A stretch of DNA of 64,000 bases from Chromatocurvus sp046260765 (lineage in GTDB: Bacteria; Pseudomonadota; Gammaproteobacteria; Pseudomonadales; Halieaceae): NCBI GenBank assembly GCA_046260765.1, contig JBHEOO010000009.1, positions 1 to 64,000 of the forward strand, written 5' to 3'. This document shows positions 8,688-17,322 of this stretch, piece after piece. Within the stretch, counting starts at the first letter, position 1. Every line of letters starts with the position of its first letter. The notes beneath the pieces are model-generated. The model had not been told where the DNA came from, searched no databases, and saw nothing but the letters and a program-made list of their open reading frames with translations. The position numbers and the translations under genes were made by a program.

Positions 8688-10307
8688 ATGACCACCAACA
8701 CCTCTACCAGCATTGACCTGTCACCCTACGGCATTGGCAACGTACAGGAGGTTGTGCGCAACCCCTCCTACGAGCAGCTGTTTGCCGAGGAAACCCGCGA
8801 GGATCTGGAGGGCTTTGAAAAAGGCGTTGTCACCGAGTCAGGTGCCGTTGCGGTGCGCACCGGCGTCTTCACCGGGCGCTCGCCCAAGGACAAGTTCATC
8901 GTCTACGACGACGTGAGCAAGGAGCACCTGTGGTGGACGTCCTCGGGCGCGCCCAACGATAACAAGCCGGTCACGCCGGAAGTGTGGAAAGCGCTGAAAT
9001 CCCGCGTGGCCGAACAGCTCTCGGGAAAACGTCTTTTTGTCCTCGACACATTCTGCGGCGCGAATCCGCAGGTGCGTATGAAAGTCCGCTTTATCGTTGA
9101 GGTCGCATGGCAGGCACATTTCGTCAAGAACATGTTCATCCGCCCCACTGAAGAGGAGCTGGCGGACTACGGCGAACCTGATTTTGTCGTCCTCAACGGC
9201 TCTAAGACATCGAATCCCGACTGGCGCGAACACGGAATGAACTCGGAAGTGTTCACTGTGTTCAACATGACCGAAAAAATGCAGGTGATCGGCGGCACCT
9301 GGTACGGCGGCGAGATGAAAAAAGGCATGTTCGCGATGATGAACTATTACCTGCCGCTGGATCACATGCCCGCCATGCACTGCAGTGCCAACATGGGGGA
9401 ATCCGGGGACGTCGCCATTTTCTTCGGGCTTTCGGGCACCGGCAAGACAACCCTGTCAACCGACCCCAAGCGCCGCCTGATCGGTGACGACGAACACGGC
9501 TGGGATGACGAAGGCATCTTTAATTTTGAGGGCGGCTGCTACGCCAAGACCATTGATCTCGACCCTGACAGCGAACCCGATATCTACCGGGCCATCCGCC
9601 GCGACGCACTGCTGGAGAATGTGGTGGTGGATGATCAGGGCAAGGTCGATTACTTCGACCACTCCATTACCGAGAACGGGCGCGTCTCTTACCCGATTTA
9701 CCACATCGAAAATATCGTCAAGCCAGTGTCCCGCGGTGGCCATGCCAAAAAAGTGATCTTTCTCACGGCCGATGCCTTTGGGGTGCTACCGCCGGTATCG
9801 AAACTCACCCGGGATCAGGCGAAGTATCACTTTCTGTCGGGCTTTACCGCAAAGCTCGCCGGGACAGAGCGGGGCATCACCGAGCCTGTGCCGACTTTCT
9901 CTGCCTGCTTCGGCAAGGCCTTTCTCACGCTGCATCCTGTGCGCTACGCTGAGGAGCTGGCGTCGAAAATGGATGCCGCCAGCGCTGAAGCCTATCTGGT
10001 AAACACCGGCTGGAACGGATCGGGCAAGCGCATTTCGATCAAGGATACGCGGCGCATTATCGATGTGATCCTGGACGGGTCCATCGAGAGCGCGCAGACA
10101 AGCATTATTCCGGTGTTCAATCTGGAGGTGCCCACTGCGCTGCCGGGTGTCGATACGGGCATTCTGGATCCGCGGGATACCTATACAGACCCGGGTATCT
10201 GGGAGGAGAAGGCCCGCGATCTGGCTGCCCGGTTCATCGGTAACTTCGAGCAGTACACGGACACAGCGGGCGGCGCGGCATTGGTGGCGTCAGGACCACA
10301 GCTGTAA
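8688..10307 (+). CDS. pckA: Phosphoenolpyruvate carboxykinase (ATP)
   Basis: The enzyme converts oxaloacetate and ATP to phosphoenolpyruvate, CO2 and ADP, the first committed step of gluconeogenesis from amino acids and organic acids. Diagnostic stretches are RTGVFTGRSPKDKFIV near the N-terminus, the P-loop GLSGTGKTTLS, the metal-binding DDEHGW, and FSACFGKAF. The length is 539 residues (E. coli 540). The ATG at 8688 has GGGAG at proper spacing; the open frame extends upstream but without family similarity. This enzyme suits an organism that lives on peptides, as the neighbouring peptidases suggest. Confidence 0.97.
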   Translation: MTTNTSTSIDLSPYGIGNVQEVVRNPSYEQLFAEETREDLEGFEKGVVTESGAVAVRTGVFTGRSPKDKFIVYDDVSKEHLWWTSSGAPNDNKPVTPEVWKALKSRVAEQLSGKRLFVLDTFCGANPQVRMKVRFIVEVAWQAHFVKNMFIRPTEEELADYGEPDFVVLNGSKTSNPDWREHGMNSEVFTVFNMTEKMQVIGGTWYGGEMKKGMFAMMNYYLPLDHMPAMHCSANMGESGDVAIFFGLSGTGKTTLSTDPKRRLIGDDEHGWDDEGIFNFEGGCYAKTIDLDPDSEPDIYRAIRRDALLENVVVDDQGKVDYFDHSITENGRVSYPIYHIENIVKPVSRGGHAKKVIFLTADAFGVLPPVSKLTRDQAKYHFLSGFTAKLAGTERGITEPVPTFSACFGKAFLTLHPVRYAEELASKMDAASAEAYLVNTGWNGSGKRISIKDTRRIIDVILDGSIESAQTSIIPVFNLEVPTALPGVDTGILDPRDTYTDPGIWEEKARDLAARFIGNFEQYTDTAGGAALVASGPQL

Positions 10308-10308
10308 G

Positions 10309-10402
10309 AAATGCGCCGCAGCTTTAAATGCGCCGCGGCTTTAGAACACTGCCGCGGCTCTGATCGAGCGCCGCGGCTCTGATAGAGCGCCGCGGCTCTG
10401 AT
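10309..10402. repeat. Degenerate tandem repeat after pckA, each unit with GCCGC[A/G]GC and a stop codon
   Basis: Five imperfect 17-19-bp units follow the pckA stop: two of the form AAATGCGCCGC[A/G]GCTTT, then three with GCCGCGGCTCTGAT at 10351, 10370 and 10389 (exact 19-bp spacing). Four of the five contain the palindrome GCCGCGGC. Each unit ends in a stop triplet (TAA, TAG, TGA, TGA, TGA), like the pckA end itself (CACAGCTGTAA), so the array looks like repeated copying of the gene's 3' end. It sits between convergent genes, so a role in ending transcription or translation is possible but unproven. Confidence 0.75.
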
Positions 10403-10470
10403 AAAAGGTGCTGCGGATCCCATGAACAGGGCGGCGGCTGAAGAAAACCGGTGACCCTGGTCGGGGTCAG

Positions 10471-11910
10471 CTACTTGCCGTAGTCCTCCAGCTGCGCTTC
10501 GCCTTCTATCGCCGTGGCGCTGCGTATTCTGTCCAGCGGCCCCACCACCGCAATCACCATACGATCCGGATGGATATACTTCTGCGCCGCGGCCTGTACC
10601 TGCTCGGCGGTGACCGCAGAAATACGCGCCGGGTAGCTCGCTGATCTTTCATGACTGCCCCGGCGCAACCATTCAGCGGCGTAGGCCCTGGCAGCATCCA
10701 GCCCTGTGGCGTAGTGCCCCGCGTAGATACCGTCGACCAGCGCCCCCTTGGCGACAAACAGTTCGTCTTCCGTCACGAGCGTATCGCGTATCAGGTCAAG
10801 CTGCCTGAAGGTGACGTCAACCAGCAGGCGTACCGCTTCAGGACGACCATAGGTCCGGAAACTGTAGGATCCGGGGCCGCGAATGCCGGGCTGCAGGAAT
10901 GAACTGTTATCGTTGGTCAGGCCCCGTAGCTCCCGTGAGCTCCGATAGAGGCGGGAATCGAGATGGTAGGCCCCGAGAATGTAGTCCATAACGTGCAGTG
11001 CGGCCTCGTCCTCAGGAGGAATGACCGGCAGTTCGTGTCCGATCACCACCCAGCCCTGGTCGCGATCAACGTCAGCAACCTGTAATGAACGGGACTGCCG
11101 GGGTGCGAGTGGCTCAAACGCGGACTCCGCGTCAACGCTGCCTGCCGCAATGTCAGAAAAAAGCTCGCGGATCTGTTGACGGGTAGTATCGGGGTCGACA
11201 TCTCCCGCCGCGGCTAGCGTAATGTTCCCGCCGCGGACAACACTGTCGTGCAGCGCTTTTGCGGCCGAGCCTGGGTCTGAGTCTGAGTTTTCAGCGCCGG
11301 CGGTGCGGCGGTACGCATGCCCCTCAAACAGCTTGCTTTCGAACAGATCGATGGCGCCCTGCAGTGAAGAGGCAAAATCTATTCCGCCGTCGACGCCCTT
11401 GGGCGCCTGGCTGACCGAGGAGGCTGTCGCCGAGGCCTCAAAGGCCGGAGCGCTGATAACGCTGGCCATCAGCTTCATCGCCTCGGCGGCATCCTCCGCG
11501 AGCACATCCAGGGACAGCTGCAGTTCCTCGTGTCCAAGAGTGACCTTGTATTCGGCGTCCATATCGACAAGAGCAGCGCGAAATGCCTCCTGCGTCATGG
11601 CGTCAGGCCCGCGCCGCAGTGCCGCCGCCAGGGCCTCCGCCGCACCGGGCGCGCCGTGACCGGTTCCTACGCCGATGTAGGCGTTTATAGCAAACAGCGG
11701 CGCACGCCGGTCCTCGGCAACGTAGGCAACCAGCCCGTTGTCGAGGGTCAGCTGCAGATCCTCCGCAGCGGGACGCTGAAACGCAGGCTCCGGCAGCTGC
11801 ATTGCCTTCGGATGGGTGAAGTCCTGGGCGGATGCCGGCGCAGCGGCGAGCACAGCTGCCATCTGTGCGCACGCCAACGCGGCGCCAAAAATCCGTGCAA
11901 GCCGTCTCAT
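10471..11910 (-). CDS. M16 family peptidase-like protein, non-catalytic partner subunit
   Basis: This secreted protein (signal peptide to about residue 28, ending ASAQD) has the two-domain architecture of M16 peptidases (pitrilysin/processing-peptidase family). The zinc motif HxxEH is absent: the matching position reads GTGHGAPGAAEALAAA. In paired bacterial M16 systems one subunit carries the zinc and the other supplies the conserved Arg/Tyr substrate site, and this is the second kind. Its start overlaps the stop of the catalytic gene by 4 bp (ATGA), so the two are translationally coupled. It was probably acquired by duplication. The length is 479 residues. Confidence 0.85.
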   Translation of the reverse strand: MRRLARIFGAALACAQMAAVLAAAPASAQDFTHPKAMQLPEPAFQRPAAEDLQLTLDNGLVAYVAEDRRAPLFAINAYIGVGTGHGAPGAAEALAAALRRGPDAMTQEAFRAALVDMDAEYKVTLGHEELQLSLDVLAEDAAEAMKLMASVISAPAFEASATASSVSQAPKGVDGGIDFASSLQGAIDLFESKLFEGHAYRRTAGAENSDSDPGSAAKALHDSVVRGGNITLAAAGDVDPDTTRQQIRELFSDIAAGSVDAESAFEPLAPRQSRSLQVADVDRDQGWVVIGHELPVIPPEDEAALHVMDYILGAYHLDSRLYRSSRELRGLTNDNSSFLQPGIRGPGSYSFRTYGRPEAVRLLVDVTFRQLDLIRDTLVTEDELFVAKGALVDGIYAGHYATGLDAARAYAAEWLRRGSHERSASYPARISAVTAEQVQAAAQKYIHPDRMVIAVVGPLDRIRSATAIEGEAQLEDYGK

Positions 11911-13481
11911 CGCGTTGCCTCCCCCGTGGTCGGATTGCTGCGCGAGCGCGCGATGCCCACGGTCCGATTGTCATCGATAAAATAGCGTTTACCCAGCCGG
12001 GCAATATCGGCTGGCGTTGTGCTGTCCCGTGCCTCCAGATAGCTCTGCAGTGTCTGCCAGCGGTCCATGGTCTGGAAGTGGCCGATCTCAAAGGCCAGAG
12101 CACTGGCATCCCGGGCAGTACGGTACCACTCGGCGCGCAGGGACTTCTGCGAGCGCTCCACCTCCTCCGGCGCTGGTGCCTGAGTGAGTGAATCAAGCGT
12201 TGTCGCGAGCAATGTTTCAGCGTCAGCCAGCTGCGACTCATCATTCAGAATCAATTCAAAATTGATGGTCGCCGGCACGCCGAAGCGATCGGTATGCACA
12301 ACCCGGGTGTTGACGTTGACCCTGGCGTCAATCCCCTGTTCGCCGGCGGCTGCCGCGAGTCGTGCGGCAGCGATCCTGCCGAGAACATCGAATGCCGGGC
12401 GATCCGCATGACCCACACCCGGAATCAGGTACCGGTGCTCCACGCGAGGCTCAATCTCGTCGTTGCGATAGACCAGTCGGCGCTCTGCTGAGGGTCGGGG
12501 CTCAACAGCCGGCGTGCGCGTCGGCTCAGGTGCCGCCTCCATCCAGCCGAAGTAATGCTCGACCCGTGGAATCATGTCTTCAAGGGAAACCCCACCGACA
12601 AGAACAATGGTCGAATTGTTGACCACGAAATACTCCTCATAAAGCTTACGCTGCGACGTGCGCGTGTACTCATGGAAGTCGGTCATGTAACCCTCGGGCC
12701 AGAATACCGGATGAATGGCTCCGGTTACGGCGCTCACCTGTTCGTAGTAAGGAGTAGAAGGCGTGTTGAGATCACCGAGACGCTGCTCCACCAGGATCAT
12801 GCGCTCCTGTTCGAACTCGCGGAAGATCGTATTGACCATGCGGTCTGCCTCGATGCGGAAGAACAGATCGATGCGCTCTACCGGCAGGTTGATATCAAAC
12901 TTCATGTACTCCTGCTCGGTGGTGGCAGTGAGGTTGGTGCCGCCGAAGGCCTGGTACCAGCGATTCGGTGCGCCGCCAAGACGATACTGCGTGCTCTCGG
13001 TCTCAAGTCGCGCAAGCTCAGCGCGCAGCTCAGCCATACGTGGCGTCTCCACCTCGTGCTGGTAGCTGTCGAGAGCACCGCGCTGCCGGATAGCGTTTCG
13101 CGCCCGGTTCTTTTCCTCAATGAACTGCGCCTCAACGGCTTTCATTCGTTCGCGGATGGGCTGCTCCTGTTCCCAGTCTGTCGTTCCCAGGCTGGGCGTA
13201 CCCTTGAACATCAGGTGTTCCTGAAAATGCGCGGCGCCGAGAAGACCGGGAGTCTCATGAATTGCGCCCATGTCCGTGAAGATCTTTGCCTCGACCCGGG
13301 GATCTCCGGGGCGCTCCAGCACAAGCAGCCGCAGGCCATTGTCAAAAATGTGTTCCCTGATCGGCAGGTCGTAGCGCGATGCCGCGTTTGCAGCACCCAC
13401 AAAAAGTGCAGCGACGAGGGTCAAGGGGACAAGTAAGCGGAAAAGGCCGGAGTTTGCGACAGAAGCTGTGGAATAGGTCAC
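11907..13481 (-). CDS. Zinc-dependent M16 family peptidase, catalytic subunit
   Basis: This is a periplasmic zinc metallopeptidase that probably degrades oligopeptides together with the overlapping downstream subunit. The signal peptide covers about residues 1-33. The inverted zinc motif is His85-Phe-Gln-Glu88-His89 (AAHFQEHLMFKGT). The downstream glutamate ligand lies in the stretch from FREFEQERMILVEQRLGD. Between the zinc motif and GGTNLTATT lie roughly 75 highly charged residues (RERMKAVEAQFIEEKNRARN and onward) with coiled-coil character, an insertion larger than in mitochondrial-type M16 peptidases. The length is 524 residues. No strong ribosome site precedes the ATG at 13481, but the signal peptide supports it. 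Confidence 0.92.
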   Translation of the reverse strand: MTYSTASVANSGLFRLLVPLTLVAALFVGAANAASRYDLPIREHIFDNGLRLLVLERPGDPRVEAKIFTDMGAIHETPGLLGAAHFQEHLMFKGTPSLGTTDWEQEQPIRERMKAVEAQFIEEKNRARNAIRQRGALDSYQHEVETPRMAELRAELARLETESTQYRLGGAPNRWYQAFGGTNLTATTEQEYMKFDINLPVERIDLFFRIEADRMVNTIFREFEQERMILVEQRLGDLNTPSTPYYEQVSAVTGAIHPVFWPEGYMTDFHEYTRTSQRKLYEEYFVVNNSTIVLVGGVSLEDMIPRVEHYFGWMEAAPEPTRTPAVEPRPSAERRLVYRNDEIEPRVEHRYLIPGVGHADRPAFDVLGRIAAARLAAAAGEQGIDARVNVNTRVVHTDRFGVPATINFELILNDESQLADAETLLATTLDSLTQAPAPEEVERSQKSLRAEWYRTARDASALAFEIGHFQTMDRWQTLQSYLEARDSTTPADIARLGKRYFIDDNRTVGIARSRSNPTTGEATR

Positions 13482-13555
13482 GATAGGTCAGCGCCATGCA
13501 GAAACGAGACTCGAGCTTATGGAGGTCAACTGAGTGATGTCAAGCAAAGGTGCCT

Positions 13556-13587
13556 GTGCAAAGATCCATGTGCATAGGTCTTTGTGC
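13556..13587. repeat. Imperfect inverted repeat between divergent genes
   Basis: GTGCAAAGATC (13556-13566) can pair with GGTCTTTGTGC (13577-13587) over 11 positions if three G-U pairs are allowed, with a 10-base loop CATGTGCATA. No T-tract follows, so it is not an ordinary terminator. It lies between the M16 operon and the polysaccharide co-polymerase gene and could be an operator or an mRNA leader hairpin. No other signal was found in 13482-13728. Confidence 0.3.
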
Positions 13588-13728
13588 CCTACGCCCTGCC
13601 TGGCGGCAAAGATCTGCCGTACTTCAGATACCCCATCCGCGATACCACAAGGCTGACACCACAGTACCGTGCGTCGCGAATGCCAATGGCCTAAACTGAA
13701 CGCTGCATCCACACGCCAGGTTATTTGC

Positions 13729-15129
13729 ATGGTTTTCGCGAGAGACACCGCGCACAGCGCCAGCCTGACCACCGATAATGATCATGTCTGGCATGGCAGA
13801 AGCCGCCGGCGTGTCTTCGTCCGTACCACGCTGGCGGTGCTGGCTGCGGGCCTTCTGTTCACGCTGCTCCAGCCCACCCGCTACGAGAGCACGGCCACGG
13901 TACTGATGAGCGCGCCCACCGCCATTGATGAACAGTTGCTTGAAGCGGATATTCAAGGCGTTGCCATTCAGCGGCGGACGCTGACGGGCAGCGAGATCAC
14001 GCGCCGCCTCGCCGACGTCCTGGCTGAAGAGTATGGGCTTGCGCTGACGCCATTGGAGGTGCGCGCGGTCCTCGACGTGCGGCCCGTTCCCGAGACGAAC
14101 CTGCTGGAACTGGCGACCGTCGGTTCAGAACCGGAGCGGCTGCCGGTGATTCTCGAAAACTGGATTGAGGTTTACACCGGCGTTCGTGCCCGGGAGATCG
14201 AGGCTCGCAAAGCGCAGACGCTCGCGGAAGTCGGGGAAGAGCTGACAGGCCTGGGGGGAAGGCTGGATGCCGCCCGCGACGCTCTTGAGAGCTACCGGCG
14301 GGAAAACGACATCATTTCCATGGAGCGGCAGGAAAACGCCGTACTTTCTCAGCTGGATGGACTCAACACCGCACTCAACCGGGCCGTGGAAGAGGAAGTG
14401 CGCAGCAAGTCCTATCTCGATACGCTGAAGGAATCCCTGGCTGCCGGCGAGCAGGTAGTACCCGAAAGCGAGCGCAGCGACGTCATCGCCATGTCACAGT
14501 CGCTGGCGGATCTTCGCGCCCGACTTGAGGAGCTGCGCGCACGCTACACCGAAGATTATATTCGCAAGGCGCCCCAGCTCCGGGAAATTCCTGAGCAGAT
14601 TTCCAAGCTGGAAGCAGAGCTCGGCAAAGCCTACACGCAGGGCAGCCAGACAGAGCTCGCCAGCGCCGAACGCGCCTGGCGAACGGCGCGGGAGGCAGTG
14701 GCCAATCTTGAAAACCGGCTGGCCCGGCACAAGACTGCCGTCGCCGAATTCAACACCATCTATGCAAAGCACCAGGCGCTGGTGGAGGATCTCGCCAGAC
14801 TGGAAGAGCTCAACCGGGAAACCCAGGCGAGGCAGGTACAGATTGCGGTGAGTCAGGTGGAAAAATACCCGCAAGTGTCAGTGATCGACTGGCCGGCCGC
14901 TGAAGCGACAAGGACAGGACCACCCTATGCCTTGCTGCTGGGAGGCTCGTTTCTGGCGTCCATCCTGGCAGGCATTTTTGGCGTATGGTTATACAGTTAT
15001 CTGCATCCCAGGCCCGCAGCGAGCCAGGTGGTTACCCTCTCGGGGGTCACCCTGTACCCCGGGAACAGCGAGCGGGCACTGGAGCAGGATTCCCGGAAAC
15101 CAGAGAGACTGACGAGAGACAGCACGTGA
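13729..15129 (+). CDS. Wzz/GumC-type polysaccharide co-polymerase (chain-length determinant)
   Basis: This inner-membrane protein of the PCP family sets or supports the length of surface polysaccharides. A transmembrane segment near residues 35-50 (VRTTLAVLAAGLLFTLLQPT) is followed by the Wzz-like YESTATVLM. A long periplasmic coiled-coil region (about residues 150-385, rich in Glu, Leu, Arg) follows, and a second membrane segment (YALLLGGSFLASILAGIFGV) comes after a proline-bearing stretch. There is no cytoplasmic tyrosine-kinase domain. ATG at 13729 is preferred over an upstream ATG at 13669, whose extra residues are not family-like. No polymerase or glycosyltransferase lies beside it; the O-antigen initiation genes are 15 kb away. 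Confidence 0.8.
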   Translation: MVFARDTAHSASLTTDNDHVWHGRSRRRVFVRTTLAVLAAGLLFTLLQPTRYESTATVLMSAPTAIDEQLLEADIQGVAIQRRTLTGSEITRRLADVLAEEYGLALTPLEVRAVLDVRPVPETNLLELATVGSEPERLPVILENWIEVYTGVRAREIEARKAQTLAEVGEELTGLGGRLDAARDALESYRRENDIISMERQENAVLSQLDGLNTALNRAVEEEVRSKSYLDTLKESLAAGEQVVPESERSDVIAMSQSLADLRARLEELRARYTEDYIRKAPQLREIPEQISKLEAELGKAYTQGSQTELASAERAWRTAREAVANLENRLARHKTAVAEFNTIYAKHQALVEDLARLEELNRETQARQVQIAVSQVEKYPQVSVIDWPAAEATRTGPPYALLLGGSFLASILAGIFGVWLYSYLHPRPAASQVVTLSGVTLYPGNSERALEQDSRKPERLTRDST

Positions 15130-15163
15130 AACAGACTTCGACGTACACACACCGGGTGCTGTT

Positions 15164-15775
15164 GTGATTGCGGCACCCTCGCCCCGTGCCGTGATCTTTG
15201 ATCTCGATGGCACCCTTGCAGACTCGCGTCTGGACTTTGCCGCGATCCGCCGCGAAGCGGACGTACCCGATGGTATTGGCCTGCTCGAACATATCGAAAG
15301 CCTCACCTGCCGGATCGAGCGTGATCGCGTCGCGGCCATTGTCGATCGGCACGAAATGGCCGGGGCGGAGGCGGCAACCTGGATACACGGGGCGCAGCAG
15401 ATGCTGCACGGCATCCACCATCGCGGCCTGCCCACCGCCATTGTTACGCGCAATTCCCGCGCCGCGGCCACGCGCACGATGCAGCGGCTACTGATGCCCG
15501 AGATTCCGCTCAAGGCCCGGGAGGACGCACCGCCCAAGCCTGATCCCACTGCACTGCTCGCACTGGCGGACGACTGGGGACTGGCACCGGCGGACATCGC
15601 CTTCGTCGGCGACTTCCATTACGACATTGAGGCCGCGCAGCGCGCGGGCATGATACCGATGCTTTTCACCGCGGGAGTGCGACCCGACACCCCGGCGGTG
15701 GGATTTTTCCTGCTTCCGGTATTCGAGATGCTTCTGCACTGGATCGATCGCGGTCACGCCGATGCAGAGCCGTAA
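15164..15775 (+). CDS. HAD superfamily phosphatase (phosphoglycolate phosphatase-like)
   Basis: This is a haloacid-dehalogenase-type hydrolase of 203 residues. Motif I is FDLDGTLADS (nucleophile first Asp), motif II is in IVTRNS, motif III lysine is in APPKPDP, and motif IV is FVGDFHYDIEAA. A helical cap of about 60 residues sits between motifs I and II. The start is a GTG at 15164, as no in-frame ATG precedes motif I. It begins 34 bp after the polysaccharide co-polymerase gene and may be co-transcribed with it. The substrate cannot be predicted; sugar phosphates or phosphoglycolate are usual for this subfamily. Confidence 0.85.
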   Translation: MIAAPSPRAVIFDLDGTLADSRLDFAAIRREADVPDGIGLLEHIESLTCRIERDRVAAIVDRHEMAGAEAATWIHGAQQMLHGIHHRGLPTAIVTRNSRAAATRTMQRLLMPEIPLKAREDAPPKPDPTALLALADDWGLAPADIAFVGDFHYDIEAAQRAGMIPMLFTAGVRPDTPAVGFFLLPVFEMLLHWIDRGHADAEP

Positions 15776-15854
15776 CGAATCAAGAGTGCAAAGATAGCGC
15801 TGCGACCTGCACGGTCGGCGAGCAACAGGCCACCAACGTAAATATAATGGAGAC

Positions 15855-17285
15855 ATGCAGATGACTGGAACCAGAAGACTGATTGATCATTTTTTCGCCC
15901 TGGGGGTTCCCGGCAGGATTTCACGACCGGCCGTTTTCGGCCTGCTGCTCGCAGCTGTCGTACCGGCGCACGCACAGTCTCTCGACGATGAAGCTGTGGC
16001 ATGGCTGCAGGAATTTCTGACAATAGACACCATCAACCCGCCGGGCAACGAATCCCGGGCAGTGGATTTTTATGCCGAAATATTCGATGCCGAGGGTATC
16101 CCGTGGAATGCGGCGGAAAGTGCGCCGGGGCGCGGCAATATCTGGGCACGCCTCGAAGGCGGCGATGAGCCGGCACTGATTCTTCTGCAGCATACCGATG
16201 TCGTCCCCGCAGACCCGAAGTACTGGAGCACCGACCCGCTGTCCGGCGAAATTCGCGATGGCTATATCTGGGGTCGGGGTGCGCTGGACATGAAAGGTCC
16301 GGGAATCACGCAGCTGGCCACCTTTATTAACCTGCATCGAGCCGGCAAGCCCCTGAACCGCGATGTTGTGTTTGTCGCCACTGCCGACGAGGAAGCGGGC
16401 GGACTGTTTGGCGCAGGCTGGCTGCTGGAGAACCATCCGGACGTTTTCGCCAATGCCGGGCTACTGCTGAACGAAGGTGGCAGCGGACGCCTGACAGACA
16501 AGGGCGAAACGCTGTTCTCGGTGGAGCTCACGCAGAAGGTACCGGTGTGGATACGCCTGACCGGAGTAGACGAACCCGGTCATGGATCCATGCCCTACCC
16601 CACCTCATCGGTAACACGCGTCGTCCAGGCGCTCGAACTGATCCGGACCAATCCACTCCCGCCACGCATTATCGGACCGGTCGACGCCATGTTCCGCAGC
16701 CTCGCGCAGAGCGCAAGCGAGGAGTGGGCGCCCGCCTATGCGGACATGGCATCGGCCATTGAGGAACCCGGTTTCATGGCGCGCCTGCAGGCAGTTTCCC
16801 CCGCGCTGCACGCGCTGACCCGTGATACCTGTTCGATCACCCGCCTGTCCGCTTCGAACAAGATCAACGTTGTCCCGCCGGAGTCCTGGGGCGAGATCGA
16901 CTGTCGTATTCTGCCCGACAAACCGGTCGCCACCTTCGTAGAGGAGATTGAACAGCTGGTCGCGCCCAGCGGCGTTCAGGTGGAAGTGATCATGGCCTTT
17001 TCGCCGGCAGTCACTGAGACAGGCACCCGGCTGTACAGCGCCATCACGGATATCACGGCGGAACGCCACCCCGGATCACGGGTAATGCCGTCGGTTTCCA
17101 CCGGATTCACCGACAGTCATTTCACCCGCGACGCCGGCATCGCGAGCTACGGCTTCACGCCCGCTGTCATCCCCGAGTCCGAGATGGTGCGCATACACGG
17201 CAACGACGAGCGCATAAGCGAGGCGGCATTCCGGCGCGGTGTTGACGATCACCTGGCGATTGTCGAGGCAGTGGTTTACGACTGA
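15855..17285 (+). CDS. Secreted M20 family metallopeptidase
   Basis: This zinc exopeptidase or amidohydrolase of the M20 family (ArgE/DapE/CPG2 group) carries a signal peptide (about residues 22-41, cleaved after VVPAHA). Metal ligands and catalytic residues are visible: HTDVVPAD (His), GRGALDMKG (bridging Asp), TADEEAGG (catalytic Glu-Glu) and the dimerisation domain with GHGSMP. A terminal His is expected in VRIHGNDERIS. GGAG precedes the first ATG by only three bases and a second in-frame ATG at 15861 by nine, so that one may be the true start. It is likely to cleave peptides or acyl-amino acids in the periplasm. Confidence 0.9.
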   Translation: MQMTGTRRLIDHFFALGVPGRISRPAVFGLLLAAVVPAHAQSLDDEAVAWLQEFLTIDTINPPGNESRAVDFYAEIFDAEGIPWNAAESAPGRGNIWARLEGGDEPALILLQHTDVVPADPKYWSTDPLSGEIRDGYIWGRGALDMKGPGITQLATFINLHRAGKPLNRDVVFVATADEEAGGLFGAGWLLENHPDVFANAGLLLNEGGSGRLTDKGETLFSVELTQKVPVWIRLTGVDEPGHGSMPYPTSSVTRVVQALELIRTNPLPPRIIGPVDAMFRSLAQSASEEWAPAYADMASAIEEPGFMARLQAVSPALHALTRDTCSITRLSASNKINVVPPESWGEIDCRILPDKPVATFVEEIEQLVAPSGVQVEVIMAFSPAVTETGTRLYSAITDITAERHPGSRVMPSVSTGFTDSHFTRDAGIASYGFTPAVIPESEMVRIHGNDERISEAAFRRGVDDHLAIVEAVVYD

Positions 17286-17322
17286 CCGCGCTTTGATACT
17301 GGCTTGACAGAGGATTCTTCGC

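Noticed and set aside
10309..10402. CRISPR-like regular repeats after pckA
   Set aside because: Units are 17-19 bp with no unique spacers and no cas genes nearby; this is a plain tandem repeat.
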